Source of the DNA: Suillus spraguei | Taxonomy: Eukaryota; Basidiomycota; Agaricomycetes; Boletales; Suillaceae | Assembly: GCA_016800925.1 (NCBI GenBank) | Contig: JABCPU010000190.1 | Span: 61,352-125,351 of the forward strand | Reading direction: 5' to 3' | Length of the DNA stretch: 64,000 bases | Part shown: piece by piece, positions 33,844 through 44,498 of the stretch | Position numbering within the stretch: position 1 is the first letter of the stretch | Layout: each line of letters begins with the position of its first letter | Position numbers and translations under genes: made by a program | Notes under the pieces: model-generated | Database searches by the model: none | Told to the model about the DNA's origin: nothing | Seen by the model: only the letters and a program-made list of their open reading frames with translations

Positions 33844-35397
33844 TCAAACATCTCTATTGTCGTCATAGACAGGATCATAGTTGTCATAGTTGGCAACGTC
33901 TTCATCAGTGGCACTTCCTCCTAACATGTAAGCCGCTTCCTCCTCTGCTACAGTCCTCGCCCGTCGACCTTCTTTTCGTTGTTGACAGTTAATAATGTAC
34001 TGTTCCCACCTACGAAGCGCATCATAAAATCCATCGTCCTTCCAAGTGAGCGTAAATGGGGGTTCTCCGCGACGTTGAGGGCAGTAGATAGACAGATGAG
34101 TGGGAGCGTGTCGCAAACAGATTTGACACTGATAGTCAGGGCAATTCTTTTGCCGATGTCCGATGATGCCACAGATTCAGCATTTCATGTTTTCATCAGT
34201 GTTAGAGGTAGACATGCGTAATGGAGATGGTGAAATAACAGGTTTCGGGCTGGTGGATCTAGCACGCTTCTTCCCTTTCTGTCGCGTCATGCGTTTCAAG
34301 GTGAAGGCATTGTCGCGCCTAAGCTGCGCTTGTTGTTTACTAGTTAGTGTGTACGCGGAGGTGGGGAGGTCAGGAGTAGTCCCTCGTTCAGCAACCGCAA
34401 GAAGTTCGTTAGAGGACGAAGGGGAAGTGATGCCAAAGTCTTTTACTAGGACTGGCGAGACAGGATCCATTGGACCAAATGATGACGGGATAGACATGGG
34501 AGGATGGATCTGAAGATCGTGGAGTCGAGGACCGAGTGTTATTAATTCAACGACAGGAATTTCTAGTCTCTTTGCAGCTTCACACTGTTCTATAGTGCAA
34601 GGCTCATATAGCCATGCAGGATGGTCATGAGAGACTATGACGGGAGGCGGTGAGGTTGGTTTTTCGATGGGAGATGGGGTTCGGGGGGAAGCGAGGTTGG
34701 TTTGTGTTTGTTGTAGATCAGTGATGGCTTCTTCGACTAAATTTCTGGCTGCTCTAGTTTCAGCGACTGATTGCTGGATGGTTTCAACGACCACGTTGGT
34801 GAGCTGTCCGATCTCTTGAACAGCAGTGCATAAGCCAGCAAGGGCGTCAACACTAGAATACAAGCACGAAGAAGAGGGTGCTGGAATAGGAAGTGGCGTA
34901 TCTTCCTGCGGAGAGGGAGGTCGAGCAATGCCTGCTCGGCGTTCGGCCACGATGTGAATAGCTTCTTCAACATCACTTTTAAAAGAACTGGGAAGCAGCA
35001 GCATAGCGTAAGCACGAATACGTTTTTGAAGATGTAGGAAGCATTGACGATAGGTAGCGTCTGTGGTTTCATTGGCAGTGGTTTCGATGAGGGCAGCGGT
35101 ACGGATAATGTTAACGAGGAGGAGAGCCAGGAAAGCACCTCTTTCTGTGAGGATTCTTTCGATTTCGAGGGCATGTCCTTCACATAGAAGGGCGGCTTCG
35201 ACGTAAGAGGTGTTATCGATTTCAGTGGTAAGGGTTCCGTAATTTTCAACATCGGAGTCGGAGTCATTGTTGGCAATGGTGACGGGGGTGATGTAAGCAG
35301 TGGGGAAAGACATTTGAAGCGTTGTTAGTTGATCAAGTGCTAATGCGAGTTGATTGACTGAAGGATAATCAGAGGGCGTGTTGCTTTTTATAAGCAT
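33844..35397 (-). CDS. extra ORF downstream of pol, zinc-knuckle C-terminus, unknown role
   Basis: An intact 406-codon frame starts at the ATG at 35397 (MLIKSNTPSDYPSVNQLALA), 7 nt beyond the pol stop (35405-35407), and ends in a TGA at 34177-34179. The same frame continues 110 codons to 33844. The first part is acidic and helical (YVEAALLCEGHALEIERIL, AETRAARNLVEEAITDLQ); the middle is Ser/Pro-rich; then a basic patch (RMTRQKGKKRARS) is followed by Cys motifs. The TGA lies between the first two Cys of a CX2CX4HX4C knuckle (ICGIIGHRQKNC), and a second knuckle (CQICLRHAPTHLSIYC) follows, so the frame was probably one protein of about 516 residues. No signal peptide or membrane helix is seen, so it is not an envelope protein. 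A nucleic-acid-binding role is inferred from the knuckles. Confidence 0.75.
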
Positions 35398-35404
35398 TCA
35401 AGAT

Positions 35405-38400
35405 TCAAGCGGAGTTCTTCAGGTTCTTTTCTGGGAGCCATTCGTTATCTCCCGATGAGTATCCTTTCCAAGAAACGAGATAGCATCGGCGAGTGCCAGT
35501 TCCTTTGTGAGAAAGAATTGCTTCTATTTCATATTCTGCTTCTTCTTCGATGATGTCAGGTGGTGGTTCAGGGAAGTTCGGACCATGTACGTTTGTTTCG
35601 CTATAGGACGATAAGACAGAAGCGTGGAACGTAGGATGAATTTTCCACTGTGGAGGGAGTTTAAGTGTGAACGTGATAGGTGATAAGACATTGATAATCG
35701 AGAAAGGTCCGTATCGCTTTGGCGCAAGTTTCCTTGATGGGAGTTTGAGTCTAAGATTGGCGGCAGATAGCCACACTTATCTCCGATCTTCCATGGACTG
35801 TACTTATCTCCTCGGGATCGTTCGGCCATTGTTTGCATTGCAATGTTATGGCAGGCGATTGCTTCTTCTCTTATCTTCTGCAGGGATCGTACTTGATCTT
35901 CTGCTGCGGGGACTGATGAATCAGGGATGAGGTGAGGGATAGCGCGTGGTTCATATCCCATCATCAAATAGAAGGGTGATGCATTTCTTGCATCGTGTTT
36001 TCAGTGATTGTGGACGAATTCGGCGATTGGTAAGTGTTCTACCCAATCTTCAGGATTGTTGCGGCAATAGATACATAGGTATGTTTCAAGTTCTTGATTA
36101 AGCCTTTCCGTTTGACCATCTGTCTGAGGGTGATAAGCCGTAGATGGAGCAATGACGTAGTCGAGAAGTCGGGCAAGCTCCTTAGAGAAGTGAGATAGGA
36201 ATTGCAGGCCTCGATCCGAGATGACTTTGTCATGGAGTCCAAATCGTCGGTAGACGTGTTTCAAAAATAGTTTAGCAATGCCTTCGGAAGTGATGGCTTT
36301 CAAACAAGGGATAATAATTACCCCCTTCATAAGGCCATGGTCTACCACGACCATGATACTGTCAAAGCCCCCAGAGACAGGGAGGTCGGTGACAAGATCG
36401 ACAGATACCTGAGAAAAGGGTCGAGTCGCAGATGAGGGTATCGGGACAAGTGGCGGTCGAACAGGATGTGTGTCAGCTTTCATTTGCTGACAAAGGGCGC
36501 AACCCTCAACGTATTTCCGAATATAGGAGCCCATAGTGGGCCACCATGCTTCCCATTTAACGAGTTCTTCGGTTTTAAATCTACCGGGATGTCCTGTGGT
36601 CGGATGTCATGATACCGTTTCAGGATGTTGGGGTGATGTGCCGGTGGAACGTAGGCACGATTCCTAAAATAGAGGACATTCTCCTCAATCTTCCAGTCAG
36701 AGAGTGCCGATTTCATAGGAGGAAGACACACGCCATCGAGGGCGTCGGATGCTGTTTTGAAGACAGGGTCGTCGAGGGGGTCAGAGGATGACAATACATC
36801 CTTCAGGTCGGTGTCAATAAGATGAACGAATAGAGCATCAGGGAGGAGTGTCTGGTCTTCGTTATTGTCCTTTCTGGAGTCATAGTTGGGCCGGCGAGAC
36901 AGAGCATCAGGTACTGCCAATTTAGTTCCTGCAACGTGATGCAGTTCAATGTCAAAAATAGACAAGATCAATTGCCAGCGTGCTTGGCGACGAGTAAGTT
37001 TCTGTGCACTTCTAAAGTACAGAAGATTCTTGTGGTCGGTGAATACCAGGACGGGGTGCGGGTTTCCTTCAAGATAGTGGCACCATTCATTCAATGCCCA
37101 TATTATGGCAAGGAGTTCCTGATCAAAGATCTGGTAATTGCGTTCTGCGGGGTTCAAGGACTGTGAGAGATAAGCACATGGGTGATAAACACCATTTTCA
37201 TCAGTCTGCAAGAGAACTCCGCCGGTTGCTATGAGCGAAGCATCAGTAGCAATAGCAAATTGTTGGGAAGGGTCAGGGTTACGGAGTACCGGTTGGGATG
37301 TAAAGCATCATTTCAGTTCTTCGAAGGTGTCCATGCATTCGGTTGACCAATCAAAGGCCTTATCTTTCTTTGTTAGATTGATAAGAGGTCGGGCAATGTC
37401 AGAATAGTGGGAAATGAACGTGCGGTAGAAGTTGCAAAAGCGGAGGAATGACCGAACATCCTTTACAGATTTAGGGACTGGCCATTTGGAGATTCCCTTG
37501 GTCTTGGCGGCATCCATAGCAACTTGTCTGGGGCGAATTATCATTCCGAGGTATTCCACTTCTTCTGCATCGAAGGTACATTTCTCTGGTTTTAAGAACA
37601 AATGTTCTTTTCGTATCTTCATCAAAACCCGTCTTGTCCATTCGCAGTGTTCTTCCATAGTTGTAGACAAAATCAGGATATCTCCATGTAGATAACCATC
37701 CATCCTTCATTGATTTCTTGTTGGAAGGTACAATTCATATATGCTTGGAAAGTAGCTGGGAATTGCAGAGGCCAAAGAACATGACGTTCGGTTCAAAAGG
37801 CCGAATTCGGTAGTAAAAGCAGCTTTCCAGCGATCATTGGGATGTATGCGAATATTGTTATAACCGGACCAAATATCCATTTTCGTGAAGAACTGTGCGT
37901 TATGAAGGCGTGCGACAAGGGAAATAGGGAGTGGGAGCGGGTAAGCGTTCTTGACTGTCCAATCATTGATGTAGCGATAATCTTGACAGGGATGCAATTC
38001 TCCACTCTTCTTTCCCACAAAGAAGAAGCCACTGGCTTGGGGTGACTTTGATTCTGAGATGAAACCTTTTGCAACGTTTTCATCAATAAACATTTTGATG
38101 GCGGCGCATTCTTTTTCCAATAACGGGTAAACCTTAGATGTGCGAGGGATAAAACCGGGTTTAGTATTGATCCGATGATCTATACCAGGGCGTTCGGGGG
38201 GTAGTTTGTTCAGTCCATTTTTAGCAAAGACGTCTGCAAAGTCGTGCAAATAGTCCGGGACCAATTCTTCAAAGGATTTCTTTTCTTTTCCTTCTCATCC
38301 GTGGCGAATTCCTGAGCTTTGTTACTGTATTTCGGAGGAGAAAGTGGAATTGCGGAGTAGTTGGAGGATTGTTCGAATCGAGAAGTTCCATCATGCGTGA

Positions 38401-39470
38401 GAGGCGTGTCCATGGATACTTCTTCTATGATTCTCATGCTAACTCCATCAGTGTCATATTCCACTAGAAATTCTCCATCGCCAAGCTCATAAGAGGAAAT
38501 CTCACGGACTTCCGGCGCGTGCCAGACATCTTGCATCGTGTTGAATTGGTCATCATCCTCTGTTGGGATCAACGAGGGCACGGGTTCTTCTTCATTGGGG
38601 ATTTCCTCAATTGAAGCCAAGGGAAGAGTTTTCGGGGGAACATAGAACTTGGATAGTTTTCGGTACATTGGTGTCTCTCCCAGGATCTCTTCTTCTGCTT
38701 TTCTTTTCCCTGCTTCTGTTCTTCTATTGGCCATTGTTCAATAGGTTCCTGTCTGACCCGATGCTCGGGTTCGGATTCATTCTTGCGTTTTTCGGCACAG
38801 AATGGTGATACTGGTCGTGGTAATTGTACGCGGGGTAGGGTCGACAGTGTGCTGTGTTTGTGCTTCAGATTTAGAAGGGATGACGATTTCCGGTTCGGAT
38901 CATAAGGAATGGAAGGGTTATGAGGGATTTCAGAAGTCAGGAATATTGCCATTTCTTAGAATGACAATTGAAGGCTGAAGGCAACCCATTCTTCTTCCGA
39001 TCCATATCCATATCAGCTTCTATTTCATCTGATTTCGTCGTTCGGGGTAGGACGAGTGTTTCAGCAGCCCAATCTATACTTGGGTTCATTGTGTGTAACC
39101 AGGGATTCCCAGAAGGATTTGATCTCTCTTCCTAGTTTGGTGATATTGAATTTCCCATACATGGTTCATTCATCAATTTTGACCACTAGAAGACAATAGT
39201 GCGTGATTGGCCTCCTTTGATAAGGTTCCATCTGCTGTAGTAACTCGAAACGGTGTCTTGAGTTTTCGTTGTGTGATTTGATGGAGTTTCACAAACTCTT
39301 CTGAAATGAATGTTCCTGCCACTCCTGAATCAATGACGCGGTGGTGTCGACGGATTTTAAGCGAGTACGCGAGTGAAGGGTGATAGGGACACGAAGTTCT
39401 TTTCTTTCACCTACAGCAGTACAAGTCTTAGTAATACATTAGGAGAAACATACGTTGAATCTTTGTTTCT
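35405..39470 (-). CDS. pol: chromovirus pol: protease, RT, RNase H, integrase, chromodomain (frameshifted)
   Basis: Read on the minus strand. Protease [10 protein letters not shown] (about 39335). RT from [16 protein letters not shown] through [20 protein letters not shown] and [15 protein letters not shown]; the catalytic YMDD region near 37690 is broken (frame one YM, frame two GDILIL). RT continues [26 protein letters not shown]. RNase [34 protein letters not shown]. Integrase: [23 protein letters not shown] (Asp), VISDRGLQF (Asp), [16 protein letters not shown] (Glu). C-terminal chromodomain: [30 protein letters not shown], stop at 35405. Frame slips occur near 35775, 36010-36480, 37690, 37745 and 38240. 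All domains expected of a fungal chromovirus are present, but no continuous polyprotein can be translated from this copy. Confidence 0.88.
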
Positions 39471-39489
39471 CCAAGTCAAAAATCCTCAA

Positions 39490-40307
39490 CAATCTGCCTG
39501 ACAGTTTCTTCGTCTTCTTCTTCTTCTTTGACTTCAGTTTGTCGGAGCGGGGTCTTCTTCTTTCTGTCAGGACAATTATGAATGCGATGTCCTGTCTTCT
39601 TGCATCCGAAGCATTGTCCTTTCTTCATGCATTCGGATCTCTCCATATCGGAGATTCAATCTACGACCATTGCGTTGGAGTCATGATTGGGGATGTACGT
39701 GCATTTCCGTAGTACTTCTTCTTCTGTTGTGGAGCATGACGTGTCCTCATGGCTTGAAGAGATGATGGGAATTGTCAATGGACATGCATTGCAGAACAAC
39801 GTCTTGGAATACTTCTGAAACATCTCCTAGTGCGAAAAGCTTTGTAAGGATACCCCAATTTAGGCCATCTTGGAAGAATTGGATCTTCGTTGCGTTATCA
39901 GTGATATGAGCCTTGGCTGCAAGTGCCTCGAAATCAGCGATGTAGGTGTGAAGATCTCCACTTCCTTGTTTAAGGTCCCTAAGTTTCGTGAGTGCGGTTC
40001 CTTTGGTATCCACCGGGTCGAAGGCTTCTTTGAACTTTTCATAAAATCTACCATTGTCCCATAACCAACTTTTTGTCCAGAAGTGTCGGTTGATTGAGCA
40101 TGGTCAAGGAATTGTTCTTTCCAGGATTTGGCATTTCTTTCAGTCATAAAGGATGTTATGAAAATGATCTTCTGCTTGTCGGTAGTGTAAAGCTTCTCGT
40201 TGATATCGAAGTGAAGGTTACATGACTGGATAAATTCGCGAGAATTGTCGCGATCTCCATCAAAAGCTTTTGGTGGCCGATCTTGTATTCAATTCTTTGG
40301 TCGCCAT
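39490..40307 (-). CDS. gag: chromovirus gag with zinc knuckle
   Basis: The ATG at 40307 (MATKELNTRSATKSF) is followed after a one-base slip by DGDRDNSREFIQSCNLHFDI and YTTDKQKIIFITSFM, then TERNAKSWKEQFLDHAQ, FDPVDTKGTALTKLRDLKQG and YIADFEALAAKAH, the usual helices of a Ty3/gypsy capsid. A CCHC knuckle CFGCKKTGHRIHNC lies near 39610-39570, followed by an acidic tail (VKEEEEDEETVRQIVEDF). It packages the element RNA. Slips within the capsid part break the frame, as elsewhere in this element. Confidence 0.8.
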
Positions 40308-40465
40308 GTTTGTGATTCATCTGGTGAGTTATACTTTCTCGTGCCTACACGCACTGTCTTGCTGTCCGTTAGGGCTTGTCTTGACAATCGGTCAGCATAC
40401 GCGTATCTAGTTATCTAAGCAATCAGGGTTCGGGGTCGAAGACTGGAGAGTCGACGATCAGATAG

Positions 40466-40476
40466 ACTTTAATCTT
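40466..40476 (-). promoter_or_regulatory. primer-binding site, self-priming type
   Basis: On the minus strand AAGATTAAAGT starts 1 nt inside the 5' LTR edge. It is the exact complement of ACTTTAATCTT (minus strand, 40746-40736 in the 5' LTR), 34 nt downstream of the TATA-like box, where the transcript should begin. No match to a tRNA 3' end was recognised. An 11-nt complement of the transcript start is the hallmark of Tf1/sushi self-priming. Confidence 0.7.
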
Positions 40477-40477
40477 T

Positions 40478-40944
40478 TGTTACGAACTGGGGTGGTGTCA
40501 CCAGTGACAGTGAAAAGACACAGCCGGTCTGCTGGGAAGTTCTACAATGTCCAAAGAGGACAAGGTGAAAGTACAAGGAATGCGTTCCGAGTACGATCAA
40601 AGGTTTGGCCTCAAGATAAATCTAAGAGGTTCTACAAGAATAGAGACTAAGACTAAGGAGTGCTTAGACTTAGAGACGATTCAAGATGACTTAGGTTGGA
40701 GACCTAAGCGAAGGAGATTCCAGGTAAAACCCAGTAAGATTAAAGTAAAGAATCTACTACAAGTACACTGTGCTTAAATAGGTAGATATATGCACACAGA
40801 CCAAGTAACCGTGAGAATGTAACTGCGTATCCTAATAAGGAAGGCATGTATTGTACAGATGCGTTGAGCATATGAGTCAAGTCACGTGACATGATATACA
40901 AGTAGGAAAAAGGAAAATGAATAGGGGCACATACAACTGTAACA
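40478..40944 (-). repeat. 5' LTR of the chromovirus (family A)
   Basis: 467 bp, TGTTACGAACTGGGGTGGTG to CAACTGTAACA in plus-strand view. It carries the promoter on the minus strand. Confidence 0.95.
40736..40780 (-). promoter_or_regulatory. LTR core promoter and predicted transcript start
   Basis: Minus-strand TATTTAA at 40780-40774 and, 34 nt downstream, ACTTTAATCTT beginning at 40746. The two motifs are kept at the same spacing in most family-A LTRs here. The 57013-57545 copy has two changes in the second motif. Confidence 0.6.
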
Positions 40945-41443
40945 GTTTGCCACACTCGTTGATCATGCATACATGCGTAACTGTAAGGGATACATATCCC
41001 AAAATTGTTTATTCATATGCAACTTTGACTTTGACTTTATCTATGGACTTACCGGGTGGGATGGCTCATCTTCTGATGCAGCAATCTGGAATGATGCATG
41101 CAGACATGACTTGTGCATTCATGAAGGTAGATACCTCCTTGTGGATGCAGGCTTCGGAACTTGTGATGCATTACTCGTCCCCTATTGGGGCATATGTTAT
41201 CACCTTAAAGAGTGGTGTTTGGCAGAAAATTCATAAGTTTTCATGTTCTCAATTTATTCTAGCTATTGACAAGTGTTCAAGCCCACAGAATAGCAAAGAA
41301 CTCTTCAATCTTTGACATTCCTCCCTGTGGAATGCAATTGAATGCATATTCAGGGTGATGAAACGCCAGTGGCATATATTGCAGATACCCCCAGAATACA
41401 GCATAGAGCTTCAGGCCCTCATACCTCTGGCTTTGTGTGCCTT

Positions 41444-42094
41444 TGTTACAACCATGAAAAACTGGGGCTACTCAGAAGTCCTGGCTTTACATGGGATTGT
41501 GTTACAGTCGTACGTGCCCCTATTCATTTTCTCATCTCCTTTACTCTGTATATTACGTAACATGACTCTGACTCATATGCTCAACGCATCTGTACTATAG
41601 TTGCCTTCCTTCTTTGGATACACACTTACATTCTTACGTCTCTCTTGGTCCGTGCGCACATATTGGCTTATTTAAGCACATTGTATTACACTTGTATACT
41701 TTACTTTAATCTTACTGGGTTTTACCTGGAACATCCTTCGCTTAGGTCTCCAACCTAAGTCGTCTTGAATCGTCTCTAAGTCTAAGCACTCCTTAGCCTT
41801 AGTCTCTATTCTTGTAGAACCTCTTAGACTTGTCTTTGAGGCTGAACCCTTGATAGTACTCGGAACGTGTTCCTTGTACTTTCACCTTGTCCTCTTCTGG
41901 ACATTGTAGAACTTCCCAGCAGACCGTCTGTGTCTTTTCACTGTCGCTGTTGATGCCATCCCAGTTCATAACAGATTGTACCGGAGGGTCGGAAAGTCAA
42001 AGGGGCTTGGCCTCAGCTCATGTGCTGTGCCCCTTACCTGAGCATGTGCCCTTAATTTCGGATGAAGTCCAAGGGGAGTTTTGGTGAAGTCTGG
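41444..42094 (+). mobile_element. truncated family-X LTR with nested LTR-A
   Basis: Starts TGTTACAACCATGAAAAACT inside the Harbinger transposase and matches the first part of the X LTRs at 45059, 51417 and 58908 (ggcttggcctcagctc, ctgtgccccttacc, ggatgaagtccaagggg). It is interrupted by LTR-A (41500-41973) and cut off at 42094 where LTR-Y begins; the remaining kilobase of X is missing. Confidence 0.8.
41500..41973 (+). mobile_element. solo LTR, family A, inside LTR-X
   Basis: TGTTACAGTCGTACGTGCC to AGTTCATAACA, with duplication GATTG at 41495-41499 and 41974-41978. The X sequence continues in register on both sides. Confidence 0.93.
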
Positions 42095-43029
42095 TGTAAA
42101 GATACAACCTAACCTGGGCTGTTGATAAACTACCTCCTAAGTTAGTATGTGAGTCTTGCGCTCTGTCTAGCCTGCTTCACTTGTTAAACAAGAGTGTTCA
42201 ACCCTAAAGGGGGATGCCTGTTAGTATAGTCTAATCCAAGTCAAACCAATGTGCAAATATAGCATCGTAGTCAGCAGTAAGCTGCCGGAACTAGCATGGT
42301 AAGTAGCGGTACTAGCGTGGTTGAAAAAATGCCTGAAAATGTAACATTGAGCAAGCGATAACGAGCGATAATGTCAGTGGTAGCGGTAAGATGCGAGCAG
42401 TGCAAAGAAACAGTAATGAAACTCGTGGTACTTTCAGTGGTAAAGTAGTGGTGAGCATGAAGTCCAGTCAAAATAGGGGTCAAGAGTCTAGCGGTATGCC
42501 AGCAGTAACGGTGAACAAGCGATATCAGTTAACGAGCGGTAAATAAACTTAAAGACTAAGTCTACTACTGGGTAGATCCAGAGCTAGACACTAATCCTGA
42601 CCTATAGTACGGTGAAAATGAGGTATTGTATCGTGTGGGCTACACGGTGCTTATATCCTACTTTGTATGTACTCGGAATGCTTTAGGCAAAATCAGCAGC
42701 ACTCAAGTGCAGTAACTGCTGGTATGTAAACATAGTGTGAGGCAGCTGTGGCACGAGGCAACATGTAATAAGACTTGCCATGGAATCAGTGATAAGCGGT
42801 CACATACAAACTATGCACCAAATGGAGCAATGCGGACACAGCAAGGACATGGAAGGACATCAGTACATGGAACATGGTGCGGCAGTCAGTATGGTGTGCG
42901 GTAAGCGTGTGATACCGCCAGCAATGCTAAAAGGAGTAAGATGTCCTTGGACAAGTGGAGATTCCTATAGACGTGAGACGTGCGTCAAAAGATAGGGTTT
43001 TTGAGGCCAGCGCCAATATGTTCGTTACA
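42095..43029 (+). mobile_element. solo LTR, family Y
   Basis: Starts TGTAAAGATACAACC and ends ATATGTTCGTTACA. An inverted copy is at 54322-55285 (shared blocks include ctcctaagttagtatgtgag, gtcaaaccaatgtgcaaa, gacgtgagacgtg). The flanks are CTGG (left) and CCGG (right), a possible 4-bp duplication with one change. The X LTR on its left does not resume on its right, so a deletion accompanied or followed insertion. Confidence 0.8.
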
Positions 43030-44498
43030 CCGGTGTCTTGCTACTTGAGGGTCTTATAGGTGAAGGTGGAATACAATAACTATCACAATTGCAGTCCAAT
43101 AAGACCATTAGGTGCCAGCTCCTCAAGTTCACGGTCTCTGACATTTCTACTTCATGGGAGGTAATGTGATGTTCATGGGTGGTCAAAGAGTAATAAATTA
43201 CCTTCTTGATTGATTACTTCTGATAGTAGGGAATGGGAAATAGGTTTATCATAACCTAGAAATATGTACTGAGTGGCTTGTGAATTTGTGTCTCTTCCTG
43301 TAAAATAGAGGTTGTAGATACAAAACTTAGATAGAATGATAGTTTGTTGTATAGGCAATCCCTGTAAGATAGTATACAACTCAACTTAATGTGATATACG
43401 ATATATACAATGGTTTTCAAGGCAACCTGTAGGCGCTTCTGGATCTCACATGTATTGAGACAGAAAGGTGAAAACTCCAGCACTTACGGTTCCCACATGG
43501 TTTGGGACAAGAAAGAAGAGGGAAACACTTATATATTCAAATACAGATGGAGTCCTTATATACATTTTGGAAACCACCCTTACTAAGCATGATTCATAAC
43601 TGGATTGGTAAGAATATGCTTACAAACCAAGCCTTTTGGGTGTGATGAATCAGCTGCTTACTAAAGTACATGAGTAAATATTACAAATCATGGTGGAATA
43701 TTACAAAGCATGATGAATCATGACAAAACATGATGAGTCATGTAAAGTCTTTACAAATCAGATATTACTAATCACATGACATGCTTACAAACATATCTGA
43801 GTGGTTTAATAATGAAATCTGATGGCTGAATAAGCACAGAAAAATATGGAAAGAGATGGAAACATATAAATACAACTAAATAGAGTGTGAGAAAATAGAA
43901 CTGTCCTTATAACTATGAAGTATATCCTTATACACTTCTTTCCTAATCATGTATACTCATATATGTCATGGTATGAACCACATACCATACCTGACATCCA
44001 CCTGGCACAAGAAATTGCAACTGTCCCCAGTTGAAGGGTAGGTCATGAATAATATTTAAAAAATGTCTCTCTCCATCAATTTTTTGTGATCTTATTGGTC
44101 TCCCATATCACATGAGATAACCAGGAATCATATTGCTTGTATGTTTTAGTGAAATTGTGCTGTGATTACAGAAGCTCTGAAGGTCACATGGATTATGTAA
44201 TCACAGTGGTGGAATTTCTTGACAAAGTCCTGAGCTACAAGAATAATAAGCTCAGACTCACAATTTCACTTGAGTTTGGTGGAAAGCAATAGATTAAAGC
44301 TATCTATCACAGTCCTTATCTCCTCCTCTTTTCATATACAAACAGAAAATAAACACACTATATGTAAATGCAAACACAAAGTTAAGAAATTTGTAGGTAG
44401 AAAAAGAATCATGAATGAAACCTATAAATACAACTAGATAGATGAAATTCAGACAAAGTCCCATGGAGGAGGGTGAATAATGCCCAAACCACTCCATA
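43030..44498. other. AT-rich retrotransposon-like remnant, unresolved
   Basis: Minus-strand frames near 43100-43483 include RNVRDRELEELAPNG and QATQYIFLGYDKPISH, which look transposon-derived but are too short to place. 43660-43800 has repeats of atgatgaatcatg/atgatgagtcatg. No intact gene, ends or target duplication could be assigned. Confidence 0.3.

Larger units (their letters stand above)
33335..40944 (-). mobile_element. full-length chromodomain Ty3/gypsy retrotransposon (chromovirus)
   Basis: Two LTRs (33335-33810 and 40478-40944) flank an internal region read on the minus strand. A perfect duplication GTTTG (33330-33334 and 40945-40949) marks one insertion event into a Harbinger transposase. 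Order in the element: 5' LTR, self-complementary primer site, gag with zinc knuckle, protease, RT, RNase H, integrase, chromodomain, an extra ORF with zinc knuckles, polypurine tract, 3' LTR. The LTRs differ by roughly nine substitutions plus about seven single-base indels, so insertion is fairly recent. Several frame slips interrupt pol. Family-A solo LTRs elsewhere in the window (24857, 41500, 45930, 57013) show the family has been active repeatedly. Confidence 0.95.
32661..41443 (+). pseudogene. second PIF/Harbinger transposase, split by a retrotransposon
   Basis: The ATG at 32661 (MDPVAVAQHAYNPNLE) starts a Harbinger-type transposase. Parts are 32661-33114, a 48-nt intron, 33163-33334, then, after the chromovirus (33335-40944), 40950-41443. 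With the insertion and one copy of GTTTG ignored, the frame runs straight through: FDECIGAVNGTHICVF (first catalytic Asp), MRNCKGYISQN, LTGWDGSSSDAAIWNDAC, YLLVDAGF (second Asp), YHLKEW, an intron, WNAIECIFRVMKRQW with the Glu, IPPEYSIELQAL. It is dead for other reasons: a TGA precedes HSSLWN where the family has Arg, several expected Arg codons read Trp or Cys (C-to-T type changes), and an X-family LTR begins at 41444 and removes the end. Confidence 0.85.

Noticed and set aside
33844..35397. Envelope gene of an errantivirus-like element
   Set aside because: The ORF is in the right place but has no signal peptide, membrane helix or furin-type site, and ends in zinc knuckles.
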